Origin: Pseudomonadota bacterium | GTDB taxonomy: Bacteria > Pseudomonadota > Alphaproteobacteria > Rhizobiales > Tepidamorphaceae | Reading direction: 5' to 3' | Assembly (NCBI GenBank): GCA_023458595.1 | Contig: JAEWYT010000152.1 | Location: 1-64,000 of the forward strand | DNA length: 64,000 nt | Part shown: in pieces, positions 8,333 to 16,507 of the stretch | Layout: each line of letters begins with the position of its first letter | Position numbering within the stretch: position 1 is the first letter of the stretch | Position numbers and translations under genes: made by a program | Notes under the pieces: model-generated | What the model saw: the letters and a program-made list of their open reading frames with translations, nothing else | Told to the model about the DNA's origin: nothing | Databases searched by the model: none

Positions 8333-10516
8333 TCATTCGGCCGGAAGAGGCCGAGCGGCGCCATGGGCTTCGCTCGCCGGCCTTGCCGCATAGCCGCCGA
8401 ACAGGCGGATCAGCGCGGCCGAAAGCCCCGCCCGGAACCGGTCCCAGGCATTGGGGTTCTGGATGATCTCGATGCGGGCGAAGGAGGGGCAGAGCTGAGC
8501 GGCATGGGACACCTCGCCGCACAGGCCGCAGCCGACGCAGTCGTTGTTCACATGCGCGACCGGCTCGGGCTTCAGCGGATCGGCGCTCGGCCTCACCGTC
8601 AGCGACGGACAGCCCGACAGGCGGATGCAGGCGTGGTCGCCGGTGCAGACGTCGGGGTCGACCCAGAAGCGGGTGCGCACCACACGCCTGCCCTCCGCGA
8701 CGGCCCTCGCGTTCGCCGGGCGGACGCGGCGCTGGCGGGCGAGCTGGCATTCGCCGTCGGCGATGATGACCTTCGGCCCCTTCTCCGGGCTGCCGAGCGC
8801 TTCCTTCAACGTCCGGCGCATTGTCGCGACGGAATAGGAGCGGACGCTGCGCACCCAGCCGACACCGAGGCTCTTCAGCGCGGCCTCAATGTCGAGGCCG
8901 CGGCCGCGGCCCTCGCCCTCGTGCTCGTGGGGACGGCTCGAGGGCACGTCCTGCACGCCGGTCGCGCTCGTGTAGCCGTTCTTGAAGATGACGAGGACGG
9001 AGTCGTCCTGGTTGAAGACGGCGCCCGCGACGCCGGTGAGCAGGCCGTTGTGCCAGAAGCCGCCGTCTCCCATGACGCTGAGCGGGCGCTTGACCTGCGT
9101 GCCCGACACGGCGGCGGCCGAGGCGAGCGACATGCCGTAGCCGAGGATCGAGTTGCCCTGGCTGAACGGCGGGAAGGTCGCGAAGGCGTGGCAGCCGATG
9201 TCGGCCGCGACATGGACCGGGCCGGCTTCCTGGCGCAGCAGCTTCATCGCCGAGAACACCGGCCGTTCCGGGCATCCGGTGCAGAAGGTCGGCGGGCGCG
9301 GCGGCAAAGGCGCGGCGAGCGCCATGCCGACGGCCTTCGAATGGGCATCGACCTCCTCGATCCATGCATCGAGGTGGGCGGATTCGTTGCGGCCGTAGCG
9401 CGCCAGGAAGGCGGAAAGACCCCGGGCGACGACGAGCGGGGAATACTCGCCGGCCATCGGCAGCACGTCCTTGCCGTGCAGCGTCGTGTTCAGATCGGCC
9501 TGGCGCAGGATCTGGCCGATCTCCTTCTCGATGAAGTCCGGTCCGCCCTCCTCGACCACCAGAACGGCGCGTTTTCCAGCGCAGAACGCGACGATCTCCT
9601 CGGGCACCAGCGGATAGGTGACGTTGAGGACGTGGGTCGGAACGCCGAGGTTCCCGTAGGCGTCGGACAGTCCGGCCTCGGCGAGGCGGCCGTTCAGGAC
9701 GTTGAACATGCCGCCCTGGACGACGATGCCGATCTCGCCGTCCCGGGGCCCCAGCGTCTCGTTCAGCCGGTTGTCGCGGATGAACGCGCGGGCGGCGGGA
9801 AGGCGGCGGGCGATCTTGTCGGCTTCCTGCACGAAGGTCACCGGCGGATGGCTCAGGCGCGCGTAGTCGAACCTGGCGGGTTCGGCGAAGCGGTGCGCGC
9901 AGGAATGCTCCGAGCGGCGGTTGTCGGAGGTCTCGAAGGCGCCGAAGACGTGGCAGGCGCGAATCCTGAGCTCGAGGATCACCGGCGTGTTGCTGGCCTC
10001 GGACAGCTCGAAGCCCTTCTCGACCATGCGGACTATGGTCGGCAGGTCCGGGCGCGGGTCGAGGAGCCACATCGAGGATTTCACCGCGTAGGCCTGGGTG
10101 CGCTCCTGGATGACGCTCGCGCCCTCGCCGTAGTCCTCGCCGACGATGATCATGGCGCCACCGATGACGCCGGCCGAGGACAGGTTCGACAGCGCGTCCG
10201 CGGCGACATTGGTGCCGACGATCGACTTCCAGGTCGCCGCGCCCCGGAGGGGATAGTTGATCGAGGCCGCCAGCATCGCGGCGGCGGCGGCCTCGTTGGT
10301 GCAGGTCTCCAGATGGATCCCGAGTTCTTTCAGCAGGTCCTCGGCCTGCAGCAGCACATCGAGGAGATGGCTGACCGGCGCGCCCTGATAGCCGCCGACA
10401 TAGGCGACGCCCGACTGCAGCAGCGCCTTGGTGACGGCCATGATGCCCTCGCCGTGGAAGGTCTCGCCGTCGCCGAGCCTCAGCGTTTCGATCTCGCGAT
10501 GAAAAGAGACTTCCAT
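8333..10516 (-). CDS. iorA: Indolepyruvate ferredoxin oxidoreductase, alpha subunit (IorA)
   Basis: A 727-residue thiamine-diphosphate-dependent subunit. The N-terminal pyrimidine-binding domain includes GGYQGAPVSHLLD and ETCTNEAAAAAM. FCTGCPERPVFSAMK and GDGGFWHNGLLTG mark the diphosphate-binding domain. The C-terminus carries cysteine clusters (VCTGDHACIRLSGC, then CVGCGLCGEV and a late LCPSF) for 4Fe-4S centres, so a ferredoxin-like module is built in. The start has a strong GGAGGAG site seven bases upstream. Expected reaction: arylpyruvate plus CoA to aryl-acetyl-CoA, CO2 and reduced ferredoxin. It is transcribed divergently from a MarR regulator. Confidence 0.88.
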   Translation of the reverse strand: MEVSFHREIETLRLGDGETFHGEGIMAVTKALLQSGVAYVGGYQGAPVSHLLDVLLQAEDLLKELGIHLETCTNEAAAAAMLAASINYPLRGAATWKSIVGTNVAADALSNLSSAGVIGGAMIIVGEDYGEGASVIQERTQAYAVKSSMWLLDPRPDLPTIVRMVEKGFELSEASNTPVILELRIRACHVFGAFETSDNRRSEHSCAHRFAEPARFDYARLSHPPVTFVQEADKIARRLPAARAFIRDNRLNETLGPRDGEIGIVVQGGMFNVLNGRLAEAGLSDAYGNLGVPTHVLNVTYPLVPEEIVAFCAGKRAVLVVEEGGPDFIEKEIGQILRQADLNTTLHGKDVLPMAGEYSPLVVARGLSAFLARYGRNESAHLDAWIEEVDAHSKAVGMALAAPLPPRPPTFCTGCPERPVFSAMKLLRQEAGPVHVAADIGCHAFATFPPFSQGNSILGYGMSLASAAAVSGTQVKRPLSVMGDGGFWHNGLLTGVAGAVFNQDDSVLVIFKNGYTSATGVQDVPSSRPHEHEGEGRGRGLDIEAALKSLGVGWVRSVRSYSVATMRRTLKEALGSPEKGPKVIIADGECQLARQRRVRPANARAVAEGRRVVRTRFWVDPDVCTGDHACIRLSGCPSLTVRPSADPLKPEPVAHVNNDCVGCGLCGEVSHAAQLCPSFARIEIIQNPNAWDRFRAGLSAALIRLFGGYAARPASEAHGAARPLPAE

Positions 10517-10609
10517 ATCTCCTCCCCTCCGCCGCGGCGAAGCCGATCCGCAGCCCCGTCGTAGCCCGTGGTTCGCCCCGGCACTGTAGGGACGCGGTAG
10601 TAGAGCCGT

Positions 10610-10645
10610 CAAACAGTTGTGGGGCCGCACTATCCGCTCTAGGCT
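10610..10645 (+). promoter_or_regulatory. Candidate marR promoter with overlapping operator
   Basis: CAAACAGTTGTGG at 10610-10622 shares its first nine bases with the palindromic site upstream of dctP. TTGTGG (10617-10622) and TAGGCT (10640-10645) are 17 bases apart and could be the -35 and -10 of marR. A repressor bound here would cover the -35 and control both divergent units. No experimental or comparative support is available from the window. Confidence 0.35.
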
Positions 10646-10711
10646 GCCTCCCGCCGGTCGCCCCGGCGATACGGAAGGGCGCCGGCGGCAAGCGAGGCGG
10701 GGAGCGAACGC

Positions 10712-11188
10712 GTGGCCTTCGATACCGATACTCCGGCGATGCCGAGGGACGGCACGCAGCCGATCGACTACGACGAGCTGCCGAACTACGTCGGCTACCT
10801 TCTTCGCCGCGCGCAGGCGACGATCTTCCGCGAGTTCGAACGCTCGCTTGGCGACCTTGGCCTGACGCCCGGGGCGTTCGGGCTGCTGATGCTGATCCGT
10901 GCCAACCCGGGCATCACCCAGATGGACCTCGCCACGGCCTTCGGGATCGACAAGTCGACGCTCACCCCGGTCCTGAACCGGCTCGAGCGCGGCGGGCTCG
11001 TGCGGCGCGAGCAGCTCGCCCACGACCGGCGCTACAACGCGCTCTATTTCGAGGAGTCGCGGGAGGAGTTTTTCGGCCGGGCGCGCTCGCGCGTCCGCGA
11101 CTTCGAGCAGTCGGTCGCCGACCGGCTCTCCCCCGCCGAACAGCATGAGCTCGTGCGGCTGATCGGCAAGCTGCAGGTCGAGAGCTGA
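10712..11188 (+). CDS. MarR family transcriptional regulator
   Basis: A 158-residue winged-helix repressor. The region LGDLGLTPGAFGLLMLIRAN leads into QMDLATAFGIDKSTLTPVLNRLE, quoted here as MDLATAFGIDKSTL and LNRLERGGLVRRE, which is the MarR recognition helix and wing. The GTG start at 10712 follows GGGGAG; an in-frame ATG at 10739 is the alternative. It is divergent from iorAB with a 195-base intergenic region. MarR proteins in aromatic catabolism typically respond to aryl-CoA or aryl acids, so iorAB and perhaps the TRAP operon are the likely targets (inference). Confidence 0.88.
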   Translation: MAFDTDTPAMPRDGTQPIDYDELPNYVGYLLRRAQATIFREFERSLGDLGLTPGAFGLLMLIRANPGITQMDLATAFGIDKSTLTPVLNRLERGGLVRREQLAHDRRYNALYFEESREEFFGRARSRVRDFEQSVADRLSPAEQHELVRLIGKLQVES

Positions 11189-11548
11189 CGCCGCTCCGGC
11201 GCCGGGCAGCCGACCGCCCCGCGCGCAGTGCCAGGCAGACGGAAATGCAGGCGGTCGCGACGGCCATCGGACGTGCCGACGCGCCCGGATTCCGCGCCCG
11301 GGACTGTTTGGCCGGCCGCCCAGCGATGCTTTGCCGCATCGCAGGCATACGGATTCTGCCTAATTGCGGCCTTGGTTAACATTAATAATTATTGTTACCA
11401 GAGCTTGACTTAACCCTCTCGCCGGGGGCGCGGAGGGGTGCTGGTTCGAGGCCGAACGCACCCTGTAATGCCGCAGCTGCTCGATTCTCCGATAGCAGCG
11501 GTTAGTTCAAAATGGTACTATTTTGTTAAGCTTAATAGGGTGCGGCCT
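11189..11548. other. 360-base intergenic region, AT-rich in its second half
   Basis: No convincing gene is present. From about 11340 to 11548 the sequence is far richer in A and T than the surroundings. It holds an imperfect dyad at 11374-11399 (GGTTAACA and TTGTTACC arms around an AT-only centre) and an 18-base near-palindrome at 11508-11525. The frame of the downstream crotonase-fold gene stays open back to 11438, but the low-quality peptide and the dyad argue that this is control DNA rather than coding sequence. Confidence 0.6.
11508..11525. promoter_or_regulatory. 18-bp near-palindrome upstream of the RpfF-like gene
   Basis: CAAAATGGTACTATTTTG matches its own reverse complement at 16 of 18 positions, with a central GTAC. 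It ends 23 bases before the proposed ATG at 11549, where a repressor or activator of the downstream signal synthase could bind. The regulator is unknown. Confidence 0.5.
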
Positions 11549-12505
11549 ATGTCGAGTTTTGTTTCCCTTGTAGATCGTACGGTTTCTCGTAGAAAACACG
11601 CTCCCGCCGAGGGGCGGCCGACAGTCGTTCGGCCGCAACGGGCGGAGGGTGAAGGTGCCGCGCGTTCACTGTTCGCGCTGGAACAGCTCGAAGTAAACTG
11701 GGAAGAAGACAGCGGCGCGCTGTGGACCTTCATGCGTCCGCACGACCGGCCGAGCTACAACCCGGAGTTCCTGAAGGATTTCGAGGCCTGGCAGGGCGGA
11801 ATCCAGGCGATGTTCGCGGGCGACGAGGAGGAGCTGCGCTACCTCATCCTCGGCTCGCGCTGGCCGGGCGTCTACAGCCTGGGCGGCGATCTCGGCCTTT
11901 TCGCCCAGAAGATCCGCAACCGAGACCGCGAGGCGCTCGTCGACTACGGCCGCACCTGCGTGCGCATCCTCCACCGCAACATCAACGCGCTCGACCTGCC
12001 GGTCGTGACGATCGCCCTGGTGCAGGGCGACGCGCTCGGCGGCGGCTTCGAGTCGCTGTTGTCCTTCAACGTCATCATCGCCGAGCGCGGCGTGAAGTTC
12101 GGCTTCCCGGAAAGCCTGTTCGGCCTTTTCCCAGGCATGGGCGCCTACAGCCTGCTCGCCCGCCGCATCGGCGCGGCGCGGGCGGAGGAGATGATCCTGT
12201 CGGGCCGCTCCTACACGGCCGAGGAGATGCACGAAGTCGGCATCGTCCACGTCCTCGCCGAGCCGGGCCAGGGGATCGAGGCGACGCGGGCCTACATCCA
12301 CAAGCAGAGATGGCGCCGCAACGGCTCGCGGGCCGTCTATCTGGCCGGACGCCAGGTCGCGCCGCTGGAGCTCGACGAGCTCGAGCGGATCGTCGAGATC
12401 TGGGCGGACGCCTGCCTGCAGCTGAGCGATCGCGACCTGCGCCTGATGGAACGCCTGGTCGCCGCCCAGGACCGGCTGCGCAGCCTGCCGATCGCCGCGG
12501 AATAG
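11549..12505 (+). CDS. RpfF-like crotonase-fold protein, putative DSF-type cis-2-unsaturated fatty acid synthase
   Basis: A 318-residue member of the crotonase superfamily closest to RpfF, the enzyme that makes diffusible signal factor from acyl carrier protein-bound fatty acids by dehydration and thioester cleavage. The core LVQGDALGGGFE, then FGFPESLFGLFPGMGAYSLL, carries Glu168 and Glu188. Their spacing of 20 equals that of the two catalytic glutamates I recall for RpfF (141 and 161). VPGVYNLGGDL-like oxyanion sequence appears as WPGVYSLGGDL. ATG at 11549 is preferred over an upstream in-frame ATG at 11438 because of the regulatory dyad between them and because the family is about 290 residues. 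The first 45 residues are non-conserved and basic. It faces a GGDEF-EAL gene end to end with a 22-base gap. Confidence 0.78.
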   Translation: MSSFVSLVDRTVSRRKHAPAEGRPTVVRPQRAEGEGAARSLFALEQLEVNWEEDSGALWTFMRPHDRPSYNPEFLKDFEAWQGGIQAMFAGDEEELRYLILGSRWPGVYSLGGDLGLFAQKIRNRDREALVDYGRTCVRILHRNINALDLPVVTIALVQGDALGGGFESLLSFNVIIAERGVKFGFPESLFGLFPGMGAYSLLARRIGAARAEEMILSGRSYTAEEMHEVGIVHVLAEPGQGIEATRAYIHKQRWRRNGSRAVYLAGRQVAPLELDELERIVEIWADACLQLSDRDLRLMERLVAAQDRLRSLPIAAE

Positions 12506-12527
12506 GGCCCGCGCGGGATCCCGGCGG

Positions 12528-14867
12528 TCAGGCGACCGCCACGAGCCCGGGCCGCGGGCCTGGGCCGTCCTGCAGCATCTCGCCGATCGCCTCGACCGTC
12601 ATGGCGCGGCCGAACAGGTAGCCCTGGCCTTCGTGGCAGCCTTCTTCCTTGACCTGGCGCAGCTGTTCCTCGGTCTCGATGCCTTCCGCCACGACGGTCA
12701 TGTTGAGGCTGTTGCCGAGGCCGGCGACGGCGCGCACGATCGAGGGCGCGTCGCGGTCGCGGCCGAGGTCGGCGATGAACGAGCGGTCGATCTTGATCTT
12801 GTGGAACGGGTACTTGCGCAGGTAGTTCAGCGACGAGTAGCCCGTGCCGAAGTCGTCGAGCGAGATGCAGACGCCGAGAACCTTGAGCTGCTCCATCGTG
12901 TAGAGCGTGCTCTCGCTCTCCTCGAGCAGGACGCGCTCGGTGATCTCGAGGTCGAGGCAGTGCGCCGGCAGGCCCGACTTCGCCAGCGCCGAGACGACGC
13001 GCGCGCCGAGCGAGCGGTCGCGGAACTGCACCGGCGACATGTTGACGGCGACCTTGGTGCCCTTCGGCCAGTTCACCGCGTCCAAGCAGGCGCGCTGCAG
13101 AACCCACTCGCCGATCGAGATGATGAGGCCGGTCTCCTCGGCGATCGGCACGAACTCGGCCGGCGAGATGTAGCCGCGATGGGGATGCTGCCAGCGCAGG
13201 AGCGCCTCGCAGGTGGTGATGCGCCCGGTCTTCAGGTCGACGAGCGGCTGGTAGTAGACCTCGAGCTCGTTGTGGGCCAGCGCGTCGCGCAGGTCGAGCT
13301 CCAGCGCGCGGCGGGCCTGGGCGCGCTCCTCCATCTCGGCGGCGAAGAAGCGGTGCTCGCCGCCGCCGTTGCCCTTGGCGGCGTAGAGCGCCATGTCGGC
13401 GTTCTTGATCAGCTCGTCGGCGTCGACGCCGTCCTGCGGGGCGATCGCGATGCCGATCGAGGCCCCGATGTCGATGCGGTGACCCTCGACGTCGAAGGGA
13501 ACCGACAGGGCCTTGACCAGCCGGCGGGCGAGACGGCCCGAATCCTGGCGGCGCGACGGCGTCGACTGCAGGATGACGAACTCGTCGCCGCCGAAGCGGG
13601 CGATCATGTCGCCGGTGCGCACGACCGAGCCGAGCCGCCGCGACACTTCCTTGAGCAGCTTGTCGCCGATCGGATGGCCGAGCGTGTCGTTGACCGACTT
13701 GAAGCGGTCGATGTCGATCAGGTGCAGGGCGATCTGGTTGCCGCGCAGGCGCACGTGCTCGAGCATCTCGTTGATCCGCTCGCGGAAATGCGTGCGGTTC
13801 GGCAGGCCGGTCAGCTCGTCGTAGCGGGCGAGGCGTGCGATGCGCTCCTGAGCGGCCTTGCGCTCGGTGACGTCCTCCAGGATCACGACGGAGCCGCCGT
13901 CGGCCATCATGCGGCGCGACAGGGCGATGGTGCGCTCGCCGTCGAGGGAGACGAAGACCTGGCCGTGGTGATCCTGCTTGAGGCCGCGGGTGAGCTCGTA
14001 GACGATCGAGCGGATGCCGCGACCGGAGTGGTTGCCCGCCCGGATCGAGTAGCGGACGAGCTCGCGGATCGTGGTGCCGACCTTGATCGGCGCGGTCTGC
14101 AGGCTGAGCAGCTCGATGAAGCGCGCGTTCCAGACCCTGAGCCGGTCCTGCTGGTCGAACATGCACAGGCCGTGGGACATGTTGTTGAGGGCGATGTCGA
14201 AGCGGTTGGCCTGCTCCTCGTAGCGGGCCGCCAGCGCGGCTTCCTTGCGCGTCATGATCAGCGCCTGGATGATGATCTCGCGGATCGACAGGGTGATGTC
14301 GATCATCCCGTAGATGAACATCAGGATGACGAAGCCCTGCGCCTTGTGAAGCCAGTCCGGATAGATCAGCAGGGCGATGGCGAGCGGCACCGTCGTCAGC
14401 ATGAGCTGGCCGACGGCGATGAACGGGCGGCCGGCGTTGCGGCCGGAGATCGCCGCCGCGTAGCCCGCGCCGGTGGTGGCGACCGCCAGATGCAGCGTCG
14501 CGTCGGTGGTGTGCGACAGCGTGACGAAGCACAGCATGCCCAGGAGGGCCGAGAAGCCCCAGGCGCCGTACTCGTAGACGCGCTCCCAGAGCTGCGTCGA
14601 GGCGACGTCGTTGTCGAGCTTGCGGCGCTTGTAGATGACGGCGGAGACGACGCGAAGCAGGCCGACCGCGAAGATGGCGATCGAGATCGCCATGATGGTG
14701 GAATCGTCCGCCTTGATCGCCACCGCCGCGCCGATGATTCCGCACGCGATCGCGCCCACCGCCAAGGAGGCGAGCGGGGCGAACAGCGACTCCACCAACG
14801 CTGCGCGAATCTCCGGGGGGAGCTGCGCGTCAAACTGGCGCGTCGAGAGTAGCCTACTGATGAGCAT
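12528..14867 (-). CDS. Membrane-bound PAS-GGDEF-EAL cyclic-di-GMP enzyme
   Basis: A 779-residue inner-membrane protein. About six hydrophobic segments fill residues 30-205. A PAS domain follows at about 222-335 (FDIALNNMSHGLCMFD), then a GGDEF domain with intact GGDEF at 426-430 and an I-site RTGD at 417-420. An EAL domain with EALLRW at 554-559, NMSPVQF, DDFGTGYSS and VAEGIETEEQL completes it. Both catalytic domains look competent, so it could make and degrade cyclic-di-GMP, with the PAS or membrane module choosing the direction. It is convergent with the RpfF-like synthase. In known DSF systems the RpfR receptor is also PAS-GGDEF-EAL, but it is soluble and carries an RpfF-binding domain that I do not see here. 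Confidence 0.9.
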   Translation of the reverse strand: MLISRLLSTRQFDAQLPPEIRAALVESLFAPLASLAVGAIACGIIGAAVAIKADDSTIMAISIAIFAVGLLRVVSAVIYKRRKLDNDVASTQLWERVYEYGAWGFSALLGMLCFVTLSHTTDATLHLAVATTGAGYAAAISGRNAGRPFIAVGQLMLTTVPLAIALLIYPDWLHKAQGFVILMFIYGMIDITLSIREIIIQALIMTRKEAALAARYEEQANRFDIALNNMSHGLCMFDQQDRLRVWNARFIELLSLQTAPIKVGTTIRELVRYSIRAGNHSGRGIRSIVYELTRGLKQDHHGQVFVSLDGERTIALSRRMMADGGSVVILEDVTERKAAQERIARLARYDELTGLPNRTHFRERINEMLEHVRLRGNQIALHLIDIDRFKSVNDTLGHPIGDKLLKEVSRRLGSVVRTGDMIARFGGDEFVILQSTPSRRQDSGRLARRLVKALSVPFDVEGHRIDIGASIGIAIAPQDGVDADELIKNADMALYAAKGNGGGEHRFFAAEMEERAQARRALELDLRDALAHNELEVYYQPLVDLKTGRITTCEALLRWQHPHRGYISPAEFVPIAEETGLIISIGEWVLQRACLDAVNWPKGTKVAVNMSPVQFRDRSLGARVVSALAKSGLPAHCLDLEITERVLLEESESTLYTMEQLKVLGVCISLDDFGTGYSSLNYLRKYPFHKIKIDRSFIADLGRDRDAPSIVRAVAGLGNSLNMTVVAEGIETEEQLRQVKEEGCHEGQGYLFGRAMTVEAIGEMLQDGPGPRPGLVAVA

Positions 14868-15182
14868 GCACGTTCCGGGCTCGCGTCGACCGTCTCGAGA
14901 CTACGGCAAGCTGGTCAAATTTTCCCAAACTTGGATCATTTACACGCGATTTGGTAAAAGGAACGAAAGCCGATGAGATTAATATTTAGCTAAAGAGGTA
15001 AGGGTCCCCTAACCATGTCGCGCAGCCGCATCGCTTCACCCGCCAGGACCCCCTCCCGCCGGCCTTGGAATCCCTGAAAATCTCCGGTCTGATGCCGGTT
15101 CGCGGCGCGCGTTTCGCCGAAGTGGTCCGGCGCCGGTGCGCGCGGACCGCGTGATTAGATTCAAACCTGTCGAAAGCGGTTA
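14868..15182. other. 315-base divergent intergenic region
   Basis: It separates the GGDEF-EAL gene from the sugar-kinase gene and should hold both promoters. A perfect 10-base palindrome, GTCTCGAGAC, lies at 14892-14901, 24 bases upstream of the GGDEF-EAL start. An AT-rich stretch spans about 14917-14995, and an imperfect dyad (GGTAAGGGTCCCCTAACC) covers 14998-15015. I see no gene and no confident -35/-10 pair. Confidence 0.5.
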
Positions 15183-16307
15183 ATGATCGGTATTCAATCG
15201 GAACATGCGAACCCGGCGTCCGGGCGGGCCGTGACGGTGGGCTCGGCGACGGTCGACATCATCACGGTCATCGCCGACCGCGACATCGAACGGGTGACGA
15301 TGACGAACGTCACGGCATCCTTCCTGCTGCTCGAGCAGGGCCGGAAGATCGAGGCGGAAAGCATCACCATCCATCCGGGCGGCGGCGCGGTGAACACGGC
15401 CGTCTGCCTCGCCCGGCTCGGTTTCGAGGCCGCGCCGGTCGTCAAGCTCGGCACCGATCTGAACGCGGCGAAGGTGCTGGAGACCTTCGGGGAGCAGGGC
15501 CTGTCCGCCGCCCTGGTGCGGCGCACGGACGAGCTCGACACCGGCATCACCGTGATGATCTCCTCGCACGACCGCAACGCGACGATCTTCACCTTCCGCG
15601 GCGCGAACACGCTGATCACGCGCGAGGACGTGCCGGAGGAGGCTTTCTCCGGCGCGCGGCTCGCCCACGTCTCGGGCCTGTCGAACCGGTCCGCCGACCA
15701 TCACGGCCACGTGGTGGGCGCGGCGCGGCGGGCCGGCGCCTTCGTCTCGTCCAATCCGGGCATCCGCCAGCTCACCTCGCGGCGCGAGGCGTTCTTCGAC
15801 GCGCTCGCCGACATCGACCTGATCAGCATCAACCGGGTCGAGGCCGAGGCGCTGATGCCGGGGCTCGCGGCGCGGATGCCGGACCGCAAGGCGCAGTCCA
15901 TTCCCGGCGACGCGCCCGACCTCCTGCGGCGCGGCCTCGAGGGCTCCGGCTTCGACATGTCGCTAGAAGGCTTCTGCGCGGCGATCGGCGGCCTCGGCCC
16001 GCGCTACGTCGCCGTGACGGACGGCAAGGCGGGCGCCTATCTGTGGGCCTCCGGCGCGCTCTACTTCTGTCCGACGCTGCGCGTGGAGGCGGCCGGGACC
16101 GCGGGTGCCGGCGACGCCTTCGCCGGCACGCTCGCCGCCGAACTGGTGGACAAGCGGCCGCCGGAGCGCGCGCTCCTCGCGGCGACGGCCAACGCGGCCT
16201 CCGTCGTACGGTTCATCGACACGCAGACCGGGCTGCTGGACCGGGAGACGCTCGACCGGTTCGTCGTCGACGCCGGCGAGGACGTGGCGGTGCGGCGGCT
16301 CCTCTAG
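15183..16307 (+). CDS. PfkB family carbohydrate or nucleoside kinase
   Basis: A 374-residue ribokinase-fold kinase, somewhat longer than the usual 300-330. The N-terminal GSATVDII and GGGAVNTAVCLARLG are the substrate-binding signature. AAGTAGAGDAFAGTLAAEL near the C-terminus is the PfkB signature 2 with the catalytic Asp in GAGDAF. An insertion around residues 225-260 (between LISINRVEAEAL and FCAAIGGLGPRYVAVTDG) explains the extra length. The substrate is not identifiable from sequence. It lies upstream of a polyamine-type ABC importer on the same strand, separated by 200 bases with a hairpin, so it may or may not belong to that operon. Confidence 0.82.
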   Translation: MIGIQSEHANPASGRAVTVGSATVDIITVIADRDIERVTMTNVTASFLLLEQGRKIEAESITIHPGGGAVNTAVCLARLGFEAAPVVKLGTDLNAAKVLETFGEQGLSAALVRRTDELDTGITVMISSHDRNATIFTFRGANTLITREDVPEEAFSGARLAHVSGLSNRSADHHGHVVGAARRAGAFVSSNPGIRQLTSRREAFFDALADIDLISINRVEAEALMPGLAARMPDRKAQSIPGDAPDLLRRGLEGSGFDMSLEGFCAAIGGLGPRYVAVTDGKAGAYLWASGALYFCPTLRVEAAGTAGAGDAFAGTLAAELVDKRPPERALLAATANAASVVRFIDTQTGLLDRETLDRFVVDAGEDVAVRRLL

Positions 16308-16308
16308 C

Positions 16309-16330
16309 CCGGGCCACCGCAGCGGCCCGG
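16309..16330 (+). terminator. Possible terminator after the pfkB-family gene
   Basis: CCGGGCC at 16309-16315 and GGCCCGG at 16324-16330 form a perfect 7-bp stem with an 8-base loop directly after the stop codon. No T-run follows, so termination may be partial or factor-assisted. Confidence 0.4.
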
Positions 16331-16425
16331 AAGCGCTCCGCAGCGGCGGCCGGCACACCGTGCGCTGCCTATTGCGTGATCACAAATTCCAACAAACAGT
16401 CACGGCGAAAGCCATTGTTTGGACA

Positions 16426-16476
16426 ACGGAACCGGCTTCGCCCCTTGCGTCGGGCCGGTTCCGTGATAGCATTTTT
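16426..16476 (+). promoter_or_regulatory. Leader hairpin of the pot operon (11-bp perfect inverted repeat)
   Basis: ACGGAACCGGC (16426-16436) and GCCGGTTCCGT (16454-16464) are perfect inverted repeats around a 17-base loop. A run of six T lies at 16472-16477, seven bases after the stem. This could be an attenuator, a terminator of upstream transcription, or an operator for the ABC operon whose first start codon is at 16508. Confidence 0.45.
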
Positions 16477-16507
16477 TCAAGGACAAGACGGATTGGGGGG
16501 CGATCGG

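Noticed and set aside
11438..11548. N-terminal extension of the RpfF-like protein
   Set aside because: The frame is open but crosses the AT-rich palindrome, lacks family similarity and would make the protein much longer than known relatives.
12633..14852. 739-residue plus-strand frame over the GGDEF-EAL gene
   Set aside because: Shadow of a gene with clear catalytic motifs on the other strand; no recognisable motif in the antisense peptide.
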